A DNA stretch of 64,000 bases. Source: Paragordius varius (Eukaryota; Nematomorpha). A program made the translations under genes and the position numbers. The stretch's first letter is position 1. Each line of letters starts with the position of its first letter. The notes under the pieces are model-generated. The model saw only the letters and a list, made by a program, of their open reading frames with translations, did no database searches and had not been told where the DNA came from. This document shows, one piece after another, positions 22,660 to 35,855 of the stretch. The stretch lies in assembly GCA_964247055.1 (NCBI GenBank), contig OZ176050.1:372001-436000 (forward strand), written 5' to 3'.

Positions 22660-24719
22660 GTCGAGATCGGAGTATAAATGTAATTTTTTTGAATTTTTTA
22701 AATATTTAAAAATATTATTTTATACGATTTTAAAAATAAAAATGGCTACCTAAAATCCAAATTTGATCTAGTGATGTCGCCATAATTTTTTTTGGGTAGC
22801 CCTATAGTAGTTCCATCATCACCCCAAATATTTTCGAGATCGGAGTATAAAAGTAATTTTTATGAATTTTTTAAATATTTAAAAAATTTATTTTATACGA
22901 TTTTAAAAATAAAAATGGCTACCTAAAATCCAAATTTGATCAGGTGATGTCACCATAATTTTTTTTGGGTAGCCCTATGGTAGTTCCATCATCACCCCAA
23001 ATATTTTCGAGATCGGAATATAAATGTAATTTTTATGAATTTTTTAAATATTTAAAAAATTTATTTTATACGATTTTAAAAATAAAAATGGCTACCTAAA
23101 ATCCAAATTTGATCAGGTGATGTCACCATAATTTTTTTTGGGTAGCCCTATGGTAGTTCCATCATCACCCCAAATATTGTCGAGATCGGAGTATAAATGT
23201 AATTTTTTTGAATTTTTTAAATATTTAAAAAATTTATTTTATACGATTTTAAAAATAAAAATGGCTACCTAAAATCCAAATTTGATCAGGTGATGTCGCC
23301 ATAATTTTTTTTGGGTAGCCCTATGGTAGTTCCATCATCACTCCAAATATTTTCGAGATCGGAGTATAAATGTAATTTTTATGAATTTTTTAAATATTTA
23401 AAAAATTTATTTTATACGATTTTAAAAATAAAAATGGCTACCTAAAATCCAAATTTGATCAGGTGATATCACCATAATTTTTTTTGGGTAGCCCTATGGT
23501 AGTTCCATCATCACCCCAAATATTTTCGAGATCGGAGTATAAATGTAATTTTTATGAATTTTTTAAATATTTAAAAAATTTATTTTATACGATTTTAAAA
23601 ATAAAAATGGCTACCTAAAATCCAAATTTGATCAGGTGATGTCACCATAATTTTTTTTGGGTAGCCCTATGTTAGTTCCATCATTACCCCAAATATTTTC
23701 GAGATCGGAGTATAAATGTAATTTTTATGAATTTTTTAAATATTTAAAAAATTTATTTTATACGATTTTATAAATAAAAATGGCTACCTAAAATCCAAAT
23801 TTGATCAGGTGATGTCACCATAATTTTTTTTGGGTAGCCCTATGTTAGTTCCATCATCACCCCAAATATTTTCGAGATCGGAGTATAAATGTAATTTTTA
23901 TGAATTTTTTAAATATTTAAAAAATTTATTTTATACGATTTTAAAAATAAAAATGGCTACCTAAAATCCAAATTTGATCAGGTGATGTCACTATAATTTT
24001 TTTGGGTAGCCCTATGGTAGTTCCATCATCACCCCAAATATTTTGGGGATCGGACTATAAATGTAATTTTTATGAATTTTTTAAATATTTAAAAAATTAA
24101 TTTTATACGATTTTAAAAAATGGCTACCTAAAATCCAAATTTGATCAGGTGATGTCACCATAATTTTTTTTGCGTAGCCCTATGGTAGTTCCATCATCAC
24201 CCCAAATATTTTGGGGATCGGACTATAAATGTAATTTTTATGAATTTTTTAAATATTTAAAAAATTTATTTTATACGATTTTAAAAATAAAAATGGCTAC
24301 CTAAAATCCAAATTTGATCAGGTGATGTCACTATAATTTTTTTGGGTAGCCCTATGGTAGTTCCATCATCACCCCAAATATTTTGGGGATCGGACTATAA
24401 ATGTAATTTTTATGAATTTTTTAAATATTTAAAAAATTTATTTTATACGATTTTAAAAATAAAAATGGCTACCTAAAATCCAAATTTGATCAGGTGATGT
24501 CACTATAATTTTTTTGGGTAGCCCTATGGTAGTTCCATCATCACCCCAAATATTTTCGAGATCGGAGTATAAATGTAATTTTTATGAATTTTTTAAATAT
24601 TTAAAAAATTTATTTTATACGATTTTAAAAATAAAAATGGCTACCTAAAATCCAAATTTGATCAGGTGATGTCACCATAATTTTTTTGGGTAGCCCTATG
24701 GTAGTTCCATCATCACCCC

Positions 24720-24870
24720 GAATACTTTGGGGATCGGACTATAAATGTAATTTTTTTGAATTTTTTAAATATTTAAAAAATTTATTTTATACGATTTTAA
24801 AAATAAAAATGGCTACCTAAAATCCAAATTTGATCAGGTGATGTCGCCATAATTTTTTTTGGGTAGCCAC
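24720..24870 (+). repeat. Linked dimer: CCCCGAATACTTT/TTTTTTGAA unit plus TCGCC/GCGTAGCC unit
   Basis: A unit ending CCCCGAATACTTTGGGGATCGGACTATA followed by TGTAATTTTTTTGAA is nearly always followed by a unit with TCGCCATAA and TTTGCGTAGCCC. Pairs lie near 641/770, 3710/3840, 11,625/11,755, 15,246/15,376, 25,570/25,727, 26,630/26,760, 27,145/27,280, 27,835/27,970, 28,865/29,007 and 29,891/30,033. This one is an exception in that the partner reads GGGTAGCCACCTATGG with two extra bases. After 33 kb the first member occurs without the partner (for example 33,176), and right of 43 kb it carries TTTTATGAA instead. The dimer thus behaves as one inherited block over 30 kb. Confidence 0.78.
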
Positions 24871-25384
24871 CTATGGTAGTTCCATCATCACCCCAAATAT
24901 TTTCGAGATCGGAGTATAAATGTAATTTTTATGAATTTTTTAAATATTTAAAAAATTTATTTTATACGATTTTAAAAATAAAAATGGCTACCTAAAATCC
25001 AAATTTGATCAGGTGATGTCACTATAATTTTTTTGGGTAGCCCTATGGTAGTTCCATCATCACCCGAAATATTTTCGAGATCGGAGTTTAAATGTAATTT
25101 TTATGAATTTTTTAAATATTTAAAAAATTTATTTTATACGATTTTAAAAATAAAAATGGCTACCTAAAATCCAAATTTGATCAGGTGATGTCACCATAAT
25201 TTTTTTTGGGTAGCCCTATGGTAGTTCCATCATCACCCCAAATATTTTCGAGATCGGAGTATAAATGTATTTTTTATGAATTTTTTAAATATTTAAAAAA
25301 TTTATTTTATACGATTTTAAAAATAAAAATGGCTACCTAAAATCCAAATTTGATCAGGTGATGTCGCCATAATTTTTTTTGGGT

Positions 25385-28300
25385 AGCCCTATGGTAGTTC
25401 CATCATCACCCCAAATATTTTCGAGATCGGAGTATAAATGTAATTTTTATGAATTTTTTAAATATTTAAAAAATTTATTTTATACGATTTTAAAAATAAA
25501 AATGGCTACCTAAAATCCAAATTTGATCAGGTGATGTCACCATAATTTTTTTGGGTAGCCCTATGGTAGTTCCATCATCACCCCGAATACTTTGGGGATC
25601 GGACTATAAATGTAATTTTTTTGAATTTTTTAAATATTTAAAAAATTTATTTTATACGATTTTAAAAATAAAAATGGCTACCTAAAATCCAAATTTGATC
25701 AGGTGATGTCGCCATAATTTTTTTTGCGTAGCCCTATGGTAGTTCCATCATCACCCCAAATATTTTGGGGATCGGACTATAAATGTAATTTTTATGAATT
25801 TTTTAAATATTTAAAAAATTTATTTTATACGATTTTAAAAATAAAAATGGCTACCTAAAATCCAAATTTGATCAGGTGATGTCATTATAATTTTTTTTGG
25901 GTAGCCCTATGGTAGTTCCATCATCACCCCAAATATTTTCGAGATCGGAATATAAATGTAATTTTTATGAATTTTTTAAATATTTAAAAAATTTATTTTA
26001 TACGATTTTAAAAATAAAAATGGCTACCTAAAATCCAAATTTGATCAGGTGATGTCACCATAATTTTTTTGGGTAGCCCTATGGTAGTTCCATCATCACC
26101 CCAAATATTGTCGACATCGGAGTATAAATGTAATTTTTATGAATTTTTTAAATATTTAAAAAATTTATTTTATACGATATTAAAAATAAAAATGGCTACC
26201 TAAAATCCAAATTTAATCAGGTGATGTCACCATAATTTTTTTGGGTAGCCCTATAGTAGTTCCATCATCACCCCAAATATTTACGAGATCGGAGTATAAA
26301 TGTAATTTTTATGAATTTTTTAAATATTTAAAAAATTTATTTTATACGATTTTAAAAATAAAAATGGCTACCTAAAATCCAAATTTGATCAGGTGATGTC
26401 GCCATAATTTTTTTTGCGTAGCCCTATGGTAGTTCCATCATCACCCCAAATATTTTGGGGATCGGACTATAAATGTAATTTTTATGAATTTTTTAAATAT
26501 TTAAAAAATTTATTTTATACGATTTTAAAAATAAAAATGGCTACCTAAAATCCAAATTTGATCAGGTGATGTCACCATAACTTTTTTTGGGTAGCCCTAT
26601 GGTAGTTCCATCATCACCCCGAATACTTTGGGGATCGGACTATAAATGTAATTTTTTTAAATTTTTTAAATATTTAAAAAATTTATTTTATACGATTTTA
26701 AAAATAAAAATGGCTACCTAAAATCCAAATTTGATCAGGTGATGTCGCCATAATTTTTTTTGCGTAGCCCTATGGTAGTTCCATCATCACCCCAAATATT
26801 TTGGGGATCGGACTATAAATGTAATTTTTATGAATTTTTTAAATATTTAAAAAATTTATTTTATACGATTTTAAAAATAAAAATGGCTACCTAAAATCCA
26901 AATTTGATCAGGTGATGTCACCATAATTTTTTTTGGGTAGCCCTATGGTAGTTCCATCATCACCCCAAATATTTTCGAGATCGGAGTATAAATGTAATTT
27001 TTATGAATTTTTTAAATATTTAAAAAATTTATTTTATACGATTTTAAAAATAAAAATGGCTACCTAAAATCCAAATTTGATCAGGTGATGTCACTATAAT
27101 TTTTTTGGGTAGCCCTATGGTAGTTCCATCATCACCCCGAATACTTTGGGGATCGGACTATAAATGTAATTTTTTTAAATTTTTTAAATATTTAAAAAAT
27201 TTATTTTATACGATTTTAAAAATAAAAATGGCTACCTAAAATCCAAATTTGATCAGGTGATGTCGCCATAATTTTTTTTGCGTAGCCCTATGGTAGTTCC
27301 ATCATCACCCCAAATATTTTGGGGATCGGACTATAAATGTAATTTTTATGAATTTTTTAAATATTTAAAAAATTTATTTTATACGATTTTAAAAATAAAA
27401 ATGGCTACCTAAAATCCAAATTTGATCAGGTGATGTCACCATAATTTTTTTTGGGTAGCCCTATGGTAGTTCCATCATCACCCCAAATATTTTCGAGATC
27501 GGAGTATAAATGTAATTTTTATGAATTTTTTAAATATTTAAAAAATTTATTTTATACGATTTTAAAAATAAAAATGGCTACCTAAAATCCAAATTTGATC
27601 AGGTGATGTCACTATAATTTTTTTGGGTAGCCCTATGGTAGTTCCATCATCACCCCAAATATTTTCGAGATCGGAGTATAAATGTAATTTTTATGAATTT
27701 TTTAAATATTTAAAAAATTTATTTTATACGATTTTAAAAATAAAAATGGCTACCTAAAATCCAAATTTGATCAGGTGATGTCACCATAATTTTTTTGGGT
27801 AGCCCTATGGTAGTTCCATCATCACCCCGAATACTTTGGGGATCGGACTATAAATGTAATTTTTTTGAATTTTTTAAATATTTAAAAAATTTATTTTATA
27901 CGATTTTAAAAATAAAAATGGCTACCTAAAATCCAAATTTGATCAGGTGATGTCGCCATAATTTTTTTTGCGTAGCCCTATGGTAGTTCCATCATCACCC
28001 CAAATATTTTGGGGATCGGACTATAAATGTAATTTTTATGAATTTTTTAAATATTTAAAAAATTTATTTTATACGATTTTAAAAATAAAAATGGCTACCT
28101 AAAATCCAAATTTGATCAGGTGATGTCATTATAATTTTTTTTGGGTAGCCCTATGGTAGTTCCATCATCACCCCAAATATTTTCGAGATCGGAATATAAA
28201 TGTAATTTTTATGAATTTTTTAAATATTTAAAAAATTTATTTTATACGATTTTAAAAATAAAAATGGCTACCTAAAATCCAAATTTGATCAGGTGATGTC

Positions 28301-29330
28301 ACCATAATTTTTTTGGGTAGCCCTATGGTAGTTCCATCATCACCCCAAATATTGTCGACATCGGAGTATAAATGTAATTTTTATGAATTTTTTAAATATT
28401 TAAAAAATTTATTTTATACGATATTAAAAATAAAAATGGCTACCTAAAATCCAAATTTAATCAGGTGATGTCACCATAATTTTTTTGGGTAGCCCTATAG
28501 TAGTTCCATCATCACCCCAAATATTTCCGAGATCGGAGTATAAATGTAATTTTTATGAATTTTTTAAATATTTAAAAAATTTATTTTATACGATTTTAAA
28601 AATAAAAATGGCTACCTAAAATCCAAATTTGATCAGGTGATGTCGCCATAATTTTTTTTGCGTAGCCCTATGGTAGTTCCATCATCACCCCAAATATTTT
28701 GGGGATCGGACTATAAATGTAATTTTTATGAATTTTTTAAATATTTAAAAAATTTATTTTATACGATTTTAAAAATAAAAATGGCTACCTAAAATCCAAA
28801 TTTGATCAGGTGATGTCACCATAATTTTTTTTGGGTAGCCCTATGGTAGTTCCATCATCACCCCGAATACTTTGGGGATCGGACTATAAATGTAATTTTT
28901 TTGAATTTTATAAATATTTAAAAAATTTATTTTATACGATTTTAAAAATAAAAATGGCTACCATAAATCCAAATTTGATCAGGTGATGTCGCCATAATTT
29001 TTTTTGCGTAGCCCTATGGTAGTTCCATCATCACCCCAAATATTTTGGGGATCGGACTATAAATGTAATTTTTATGAATTTTTTAAATATTTAAAAAATT
29101 TATTTTATACGATTTTAAAAATAAAAATGGCTACCTAAAATCCAAATTTGATCAGGTGATGTCACCATAATTTTTTTTGGGTAGCCCTATGGTAGTTCCA
29201 TCATCACCCCAAATATTTTCGAGATCGGAGTATAAATGTAATTTTTATGAATTTTTTAAATATTTAAAAAATTTATTTTATACGATTTTAAAAATAAAAA
29301 TGGCTACCTAAAATCCAAATTTGATCAGGT
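25385..29330 (+). repeat. 13-monomer higher-order repeat, spacing 2,244 bp
   Basis: The tract about 25,385-27,085 recurs at about 27,629-29,329. Shared markers: the GAATAC/GCGTAGCC dimer (25,711/27,955), TCATTATAA (25,881/28,125), GGAATATAAA, TTGTCGACATCGG (26,111/28,355), CGATATTAAAA, AATTTAATCAGG, CTATAGTAG and a second GCGTAGCC unit (26,401/28,645). Differences are few: TTTACGAG versus TTTCCGAG (26,283/28,527), CATAACTTTTTTT (26,581) and TTTTTTTAAATT versus TTTTTTTGAATT (26,659/28,903). The units with TTTTTTTAAATT at 26,659 and 27,177 are themselves a 518-bp (3-monomer) local repeat. Confidence 0.83.
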
Positions 29331-31060
29331 GATGTCGCCATAATTTTTTTTGGGTAGCCCTATGGTAGTTCCATCATCACCCCAAATATTTTCGAGATCG
29401 GAGTATAAATGTAATTTTTATGAATTTTTTAAATATTTAAAAAATTTATTTTATACGATTTTAAAAATAAAAATGGCTACCTAAAATCCAAATTTGATCA
29501 GGTGATGTCACCATAATTTTTTTTGGGTAGCCCTATGGTAGTTCCATCATCACCCCAAATATTTTCGAGATCGGAGTATAAATGTATTTTTTATGAATTT
29601 TTTAAATATTTAAAAAATTTATTTTATACGATTTTAAAAATAAAAATGGCTAACTAAAATCCAAATTTGATCAGGTGATGTCGCCATAATTTTTTTTGGG
29701 TAGCCCTATGGTAGTTCCATCATCACCCCAAATATTTTCGAGATCGGAGTATAAATGTAATTTTTATGAATTTTTTAAATATTTAAAAAATTTATTTTAT
29801 ACGATTTTAAAAATAAAAATGGCTACCTAAAATCCAAATTGATGTCACCATAATTTTTTTGGGTAGCCCTATGGTAGTTCCATCATCACCCCGAATACTT
29901 TGGGGATCGGACTATAAATGTAATTTTTTTGAATTTTTTAAATATTTAAAAAATTTATTTTATACGATTTTAAAAATAAAAATGGCTACCTAAAATCCAA
30001 ATTTGATCAGGTGATGTCGCCATAATTTTTTTTGCGTAGCCCTATGGTAGTTCCATCATCACCCCAAATATTTTGGGGATCGGACTATAAATGTAATTTT
30101 TATGAATTTTTTAAATATTTAAAAAATTTATTTTATACGATTTTAAAAATAAAAATGGCTACCTAAAATCCAAATTTGATCAGGTGATGTCATTATAATT
30201 TTTTTTGGGTAGCCCTATGGTAGTTCCATCATCACCCCAAATATTTTCGAGATCGGAGTATAAATGTAATTTTTATGAATTTTTTAAATATTTAAAAAAT
30301 TTATTTTATACGAATTTAAAAATAAAAATGGCTACCTAAAATCCAAATTTGATCAGGTGATGTCACCATAATTTTTTTTGGGTAGCCCTATGGTAGTTCC
30401 ATCATCACCCCAAATATTTTCGAGATCGGACTATAAATGTAATTTTTATGAATTTTTTAAATATTTAAAAAATTTATTTTATACGATTTTAAAAATAAAA
30501 ATGGCTACCTAAAATCCAAATTTGATCAGGTGATGTCATTATAATTTTTTTTGGGTAGCCCTATGGTAGTTCCATCATCACCCCAAATATTTTCGAGATC
30601 GGAATATAAATGTAATTTTTATGAATTTTTTAAATATTTAAAAAATTTATTTTATACGATTTTAAAAATATAAATGGCTACCTAAAATCCATATTTGATC
30701 AGGTGATGTCACCATAATTTTTTTGGGTAGCCCTATGGTAGTTCCATCATCACCCCAAATATTGTCGACATCGGAGTATAAATGTAATTTTTATGAATTT
30801 TTTAAATATTTAAAAAATTTATTTTATACGATATTAAAAATAAAAATGGCTACCTAAAATCCAAATTTAATCAGGTGATGTCACCATAATTTTTTTTGGG
30901 TAGCCCTATAGTAGTTCCATCATCACCCCAAATATTTCCGAGATCGGAGTATAAATGTAATTTTTATGAATTTTTTAAATATTTAAAAAATTTATTTTAT
31001 ACGATTTTAAAAATAAAAATGGCTACCTAAAATCCAAATTTGATCAGGTGATGTCGCCAT
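28080..31060 (+). repeat. 14-monomer spacing (2,410 bp) copy of the GTCGACATCGG cassette
   Basis: The cassette TCATTATAA, GGAATATAAA, TTGTCGACATCGG, CGATATTAAAA, AATTTAATCAGG, CTATAGTAG and TTTCCGAG at about 28,121-28,650 recurs at 30,531-31,060 (TCGACATCGG at 28,355 and 30,765). It is the third copy of the cassette first seen at 25,881-26,400. The second-to-third spacing is one monomer longer than the first-to-second, so the intervening units were rearranged. To its right the units change to TAATTATTTTTGGG and CACCTTAAATATTTTGGAGGATCGG. Confidence 0.8.
29821..29870 (+). repeat. Monomer with 9-bp deletion across GATCAGG
   Basis: AAATTTGATCAGGTGATGTC is shortened to AAATTGATGTC. The flanks share TGAT, consistent with slippage or microhomology joining. 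It removes one GATC site and the left arm of the GGTGA-TG-TCACC dyad. I saw this junction once only, so it postdates the amplification of its neighbours. Confidence 0.8.
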
Positions 31061-32740
31061 AATTATTTTTGGGTAGCCCTATAGTAGTTCCATCATCACC
31101 TTAAATATTTTGGAGGATCGGACTATAAATGTAATTTTTATGAATTTTTTAAATATTTAAAAAATTTATTTTATACGATTTTAAAAATAAAAATGGCTAC
31201 CTAAAATCCAAATTTGATCAGGTGATGTCACTATAATTTTTTTTGGGTAGCCCTATGGTAGTTCCATCATCACCCCAAATATTTTGGGGATCGGACTATA
31301 AATGTAATTTTTATGAATTTTTTAAATATTTAAAAAATTTATTTTATACGATTTTAAAAATGAAAATGGCTACCTAAAATCCAAATTTGATCAGGTGATG
31401 TCGCCATAATTTTTTTTGGGTAGCCCTATGGTAGTTCCATCATAACCCCAAATATTTTTGAGATCGGACTTTAAATGTAATTTTTTTGAATTTTTTAAAT
31501 TTTTAAAAAATTTATTTTATACGATTTTAAAAATAAAAATGGCTACCTAAAATCCAAATTTGATCAGGTGATGTCGCCATAATTTTTTTGGGTAGCCCTA
31601 TGGTAGTTCCATCATCACCCCAAATATTGTCGAGATCGGAGTATAAATGTAATTTTTTTGAATTTTTTAAATATTTAAAAAATTTATTTTATACGATTTT
31701 AAAAATAAAAATAGCTACCTAAAATCCAAATATGATCAGGTGATGTCACTATAATTTTTTTGGGTAGCCCTATGGTAGTTCCATCATCACCCCAAATATT
31801 TTGGGGATCGGACTATAAATGTAATTTTTATGAATTTTTTAAATATTTAAAAAATTTATTTTATACGATTTTAAAAATAAAAATGGCTACCTAAAATCCA
31901 AATTTGATCAGGTGATGTCACTATAATTTTTTTGGGTAGCCCTATGGTAGTTCCATCATCACCCCAAATATTTTGGGGATCGGACTATAAATGTAATTTT
32001 TATGAATTTTTTAAATATTTAAAAAATTTATTTTATACGATTTTAAAAATAAAAATGGCTACCTAAAATCCAAATTTGATCAGGTGATGTCACCATAATT
32101 TGTTTTGGGTAGCCCTATGGTAGTTCCATCATCACCCCAAATATTTTCGAGATCGGAGTATAAATGTAATTTTTATGAATTTTATAAATATTTAAAAAAT
32201 TTATTTTATACGATTTTAAAAATAAAAATGGCTACCTAAAATCCAAATTTGATCAGGTGATGTCACCATAATTTTTTTGGTAGCCCTATGGTAGTTCCAT
32301 CATCACCCCAAATATTTTGGATATCGGACTATAAATGTAATTTTTATGAATTTTTTAAATATTTAAAAAATTTATTTTATACGATTTTAAAAATAAAAAT
32401 GGCTACCTAAAATCCAAATTTGATCAGGTGATGTCGCCATAATTATTTTTGGGTAGCCCTATAGTAGTTCCATCATCACCTTAAATATTTTGGAGGATCG
32501 GACTATAAATGTAATTTTTATGAATTTTTTAAATATTTAAAAAATTTATTTTATACGATTTTAAAAATAAAAATGGCTACCTAAAATCCAAATTTGATCA
32601 GGTGATGTCACTATAATTTTTTTTGGGTAGCCCTATGGTAGTTCCATCATCACCCCAAATATTTTGGGGATCGGACTATAAATGTAATTTTTATGAATTT
32701 TTTAAATATTTAAAAAATTTATTTTATACGATTTTAGAAA
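31000..32740 (+). repeat. 8-monomer higher-order repeat, spacing 1,380 bp
   Basis: A two- to three-monomer tract starting near 31,000 recurs near 32,380. Shared private variants are TAATTATTTTTGGG, CTATAGTAG, CACCTTAAATATTTTGGAGGATCGG with an extra base (31,111 and 32,491) and the following TCACTATAATTTTTTTTGGG unit with TTTTGGGG. The units after it both have CATCATAACCCC (about 31,440 and 32,820) and TTTTTAAATTTTTAAAA but differ at TCGCC/TCACC and TTTTTGAG/TTTTGGGG. A single odd unit reads TTTTAGAAATGATCTTGGC at 32,731-32,750, a small block substitution not seen elsewhere. Confidence 0.75.
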
Positions 32741-35700
32741 TGATCTTGGCTACCTAAAATCCAAATTTGATCAGGTGATGTCACCATAATTTTTTTTGGG
32801 TAGCCCTATGGTAGTTCCATCATAACCCCAAATATTTTGGGGATCGGACTATAAATGTAATTTTTATGAATTTTTTAAATTTTTAAAAAATTTATTTTAT
32901 ACGATTTTAAAAATAAAAATGGCTACCTAAAATCCAAATTTGATCAGGTGATGTCACTATAATTTTTTTGGGTAGCCCTATGGTAGTTCCATCATCACCC
33001 CAAATATTTTGGGGATCGGACTATAAATGTAATTTTTATGAATTTTTTAAATATTTAAAAAATTTATTTTATACGATTTTAAAAATAAAAATGGCTACCT
33101 AAAATCCAAATTTGATCAGGTGATGTCACCATAATTTTTTTGGGTAGCCCTATGGTAGTTCCATCATCACCCCGAATACTTTGGGGATCGGACTATAAAT
33201 GTAATTTTTTTGAATTTTTTAAATATTTAAAAAATTTATTTTATACGATTTTAAAAATAAAAATGGCTACCTAAAATCCAAATTTGATCAGGTGATGTCA
33301 CTATAATTTTTTTGGGTAGCCCTATGGTAGTTCCATCATCACCCCAAATATTTTCGAGATAAGAGTATAAATGTAATTTTTATGAATTTTTTAAATATTT
33401 AAAAAATTTATTTTATACGATTTTAAAAATAAAAATGGCTACCTAAAATCCATATTTGATCAGGTGATGTCACCATAATTTTTTTGGTAGCCCTATGGTA
33501 GTTCCATCATCACCCCAAATATTTTGGGGATCGGACTATAAATGTAATTTTTATGAATTTTTTAAATATTTAAAAAATATATTTTATACGATTTTAAAAA
33601 TAAAAATGGCTACCTAAAATCCAAATTTGATCAGGTGATGTCGCCATAATTTTTTTTACGTAGCCCTATGGTAGTTCCATCATCACCCCAAATATTTTGG
33701 GGATCGGACTATAAATGTAATTTTTATGAATTTTTTAAATATTTAAAAAATTTATTTTATACGATTTTAAAAATAAAAATGGCTACCTAAAATCCAAATT
33801 TGATCAGGTGATGTCACCTTAATTTTTTTTGGGTAGCCCTATGGTAGTTCCATCATCACCCCAAATATTTTGGGGATCGGACTATAAATGTAATTTTTAT
33901 GAATTTTTTAAATATTTAAAAAATTTATTTTATACGATTTTAAAAATAAAAATGGCTACCTAAAATCCAAATTTGATCAGGTGATGTCACCATAATTTTT
34001 TTTGGGTAGCCCTATGGTAGTTCCATCATCACCCCAAATATTGTCGAGATCGGAGTATAAATGTAATTTTTTTGAATTTTTTAAATATTTAAAAAATTTA
34101 TTTTATACGATTTTAAAAATAAAAATGGCTACCTAAAATCCAAATTTGATCAGGTGATGTCGCCATAATTTTTTTTGGGTAGCCCTATAGTAGTTCCATC
34201 ATCACCCCAAATATTTTGGGGATCGGACTATAAATGTAATTTTTATGAATTTTTTATTTAAAAAATTTATTTTATACGATTTTAAAAATAAAAATGGCTA
34301 CCTAAAATCCAAATTTGATCAGGTGATGTCACTATAATTTTTTTTGGGTAGCCCTATGGTAGTTCCATCATCACCCCAAATATTTTGGGGATCGGACTAT
34401 AAATGTAATTTTTATGAATTTTTTAAATATTTAAAAAATTTATTTTATACGATTTTAGAAATGAAAATGGCTACCTAAAATCCAAATTTGATCAGGTGAT
34501 GTCACCATAATTTTTTTTGGGTAGCCCTATGGTAGTTCCATCATAACCCCAAATATTTTGGGGATCGGACTATAAATGTAATTTTTATGAATTTTTTAAA
34601 TTTTTAAAAAATTTATTTTATACGATTTTAAAAATAAAAATGGCTACCTAAAATCCAAATTTGATCAGGTGATGTCACTATAATTTTTTTGGGTAGCCCT
34701 ATGGTAGTTCCATCATCACCCCAAATATTTTGGGGATCGGACTATAAATGTAATTTTTATGAATTTTTTAAATATTTAAAAAATTTATTTTATACGATTT
34801 TAAAAATAAAAATGGCTACCTAAAATCCAAATTTGATCAGGTGATGTCACCATAATTTTTTTGGGTAGCCCTATGGTAGTTCCATCATCACCCCGAATAC
34901 TTTGGGGATCGGACTATAAATGTAATTTTTTTGAATTTTTTAAATATTTAAAAAATTTATTTTATACGATTTTAAAAATAAAAATGGCTACCTAAAATCC
35001 TTGATCAGGTGATGTCACTATAATTTTTTTGGGTAGCCCTATGGTAGTTCCATCATCACCCCAAATATTTTCGAGATAAGAGTATAAATGTAATTTTTAT
35101 GAATTTTTTAAATATTTAAAAAATTTATTTTATACGATTTTAAAAATAAAAATGGCTACCTAAAATCCAAATTTGATCAGGTGATGTCACCATAATTTTT
35201 TTGGTAGCCCTATGGTAGTTCCATCATCACCCCAAATATTTTGGGGATCGGACTATAAATGTAATTTTTATGAATTTTTTAAATATTTAAAAAATATATT
35301 TTATACGATTTTAAAAATAAAAATGGCTACCTAAAATCCAAATTTGATCAGGTGATGTCGCCATAATTTTTTTTACGTAGCCCTATGGTAGTTCCATCAT
35401 CACCCCAAATATTTTGGGGATCGGACTATAAATGTAATTTTTATGAATTTTTTAAATATTTAAAAAATTTATTTTATACGATTTTAAAAATAAAAATGGC
35501 TACCTAAAATCCAAATTTGATCAGGTGATGTCACCTTAATTTTTTTTGGGTAGCCCTATGGTAGTTCCATCATCACCCCAAATATTTTGGGGATCGGACT
35601 ATAAATGTAATTTTTATGAATTTTTTAAATATTTAAAAAATTTATTTTATACGATTTTAAAAATAAAAATGGCTACCTAAAATCCAAATTTGATCAGGTG

Positions 35701-35855
35701 ATGTCACCATAATTTTTTTTGGGTAGCCCTATGGTAGTTCCATCATCACCCCAAATATTGTCGAGATCGGAGTATAAATGTAATTTTTTTGAATTTTTTA
35801 AATATTTAAAAAATTTATTTTATACGATTTTAAAAATAAAAATGGCTACCTAAAA
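32540..35855 (+). repeat. 10-monomer tandem higher-order repeat, unit 1,721/1,717 bp
   Basis: The tract about 32,540-34,139 recurs at about 34,261-35,856. Shared markers: ATTTTAGAAATGA (32,731/34,452), CATCATAACCCC, TTTTTAAATTTTTAAAA, CGAGATAAGAG (33,356/35,073), TTTTTTTGGTAGCCC, AAAATATATTTTATACG, TTTTTACGTAGCC, TCACCTTAATT and TTGTCGAG. A 4-bp deletion, AAAATCCTTGATCAGG at about 34,997, is private to the second copy and changes the spacing from 1,721 to 1,717. The GATCTT block (32,742) is private to the first. Copies end where TCGCC/CTATAGTAG (34,150) faces AAAATGCAAATTTG (35,855). Confidence 0.83.

Larger units (their letters stand above)
5820..24130 (+). repeat. Dispersed six-monomer cassette (five copies)
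   Basis: The ordered series GGTGATATCACC, CTATGTTAGTT, CGATTTTATAAAT, CTATGTTAGTT, TCACTATAA and TTTTAAAAAATGG occurs starting at 5881, 12,431, 16,056 and 23,463, with a partial copy (from CTATGTTAG on) near 7975. Offsets are 6,550, 3,625 and 7,407 bp, so copies moved over several kilobases while keeping order and spacing. CGATTTTATAAAT is at 6181, 8073, 12,731, 16,356 and 23,763, and the TTTTAAAAAATGG unit (six bases short) at 6531, 8423, 13,081, 16,706 and 24,111. The feature span covers the first to the last copy; the DNA between them belongs to other segments. Confidence 0.8.

Noticed and set aside
32731-32750. TGATCTTGGC as a foreign insertion
   Set aside because: Only about four bases differ from the usual TGAAAATGGC and the unit length is unchanged, so it is a small local substitution.
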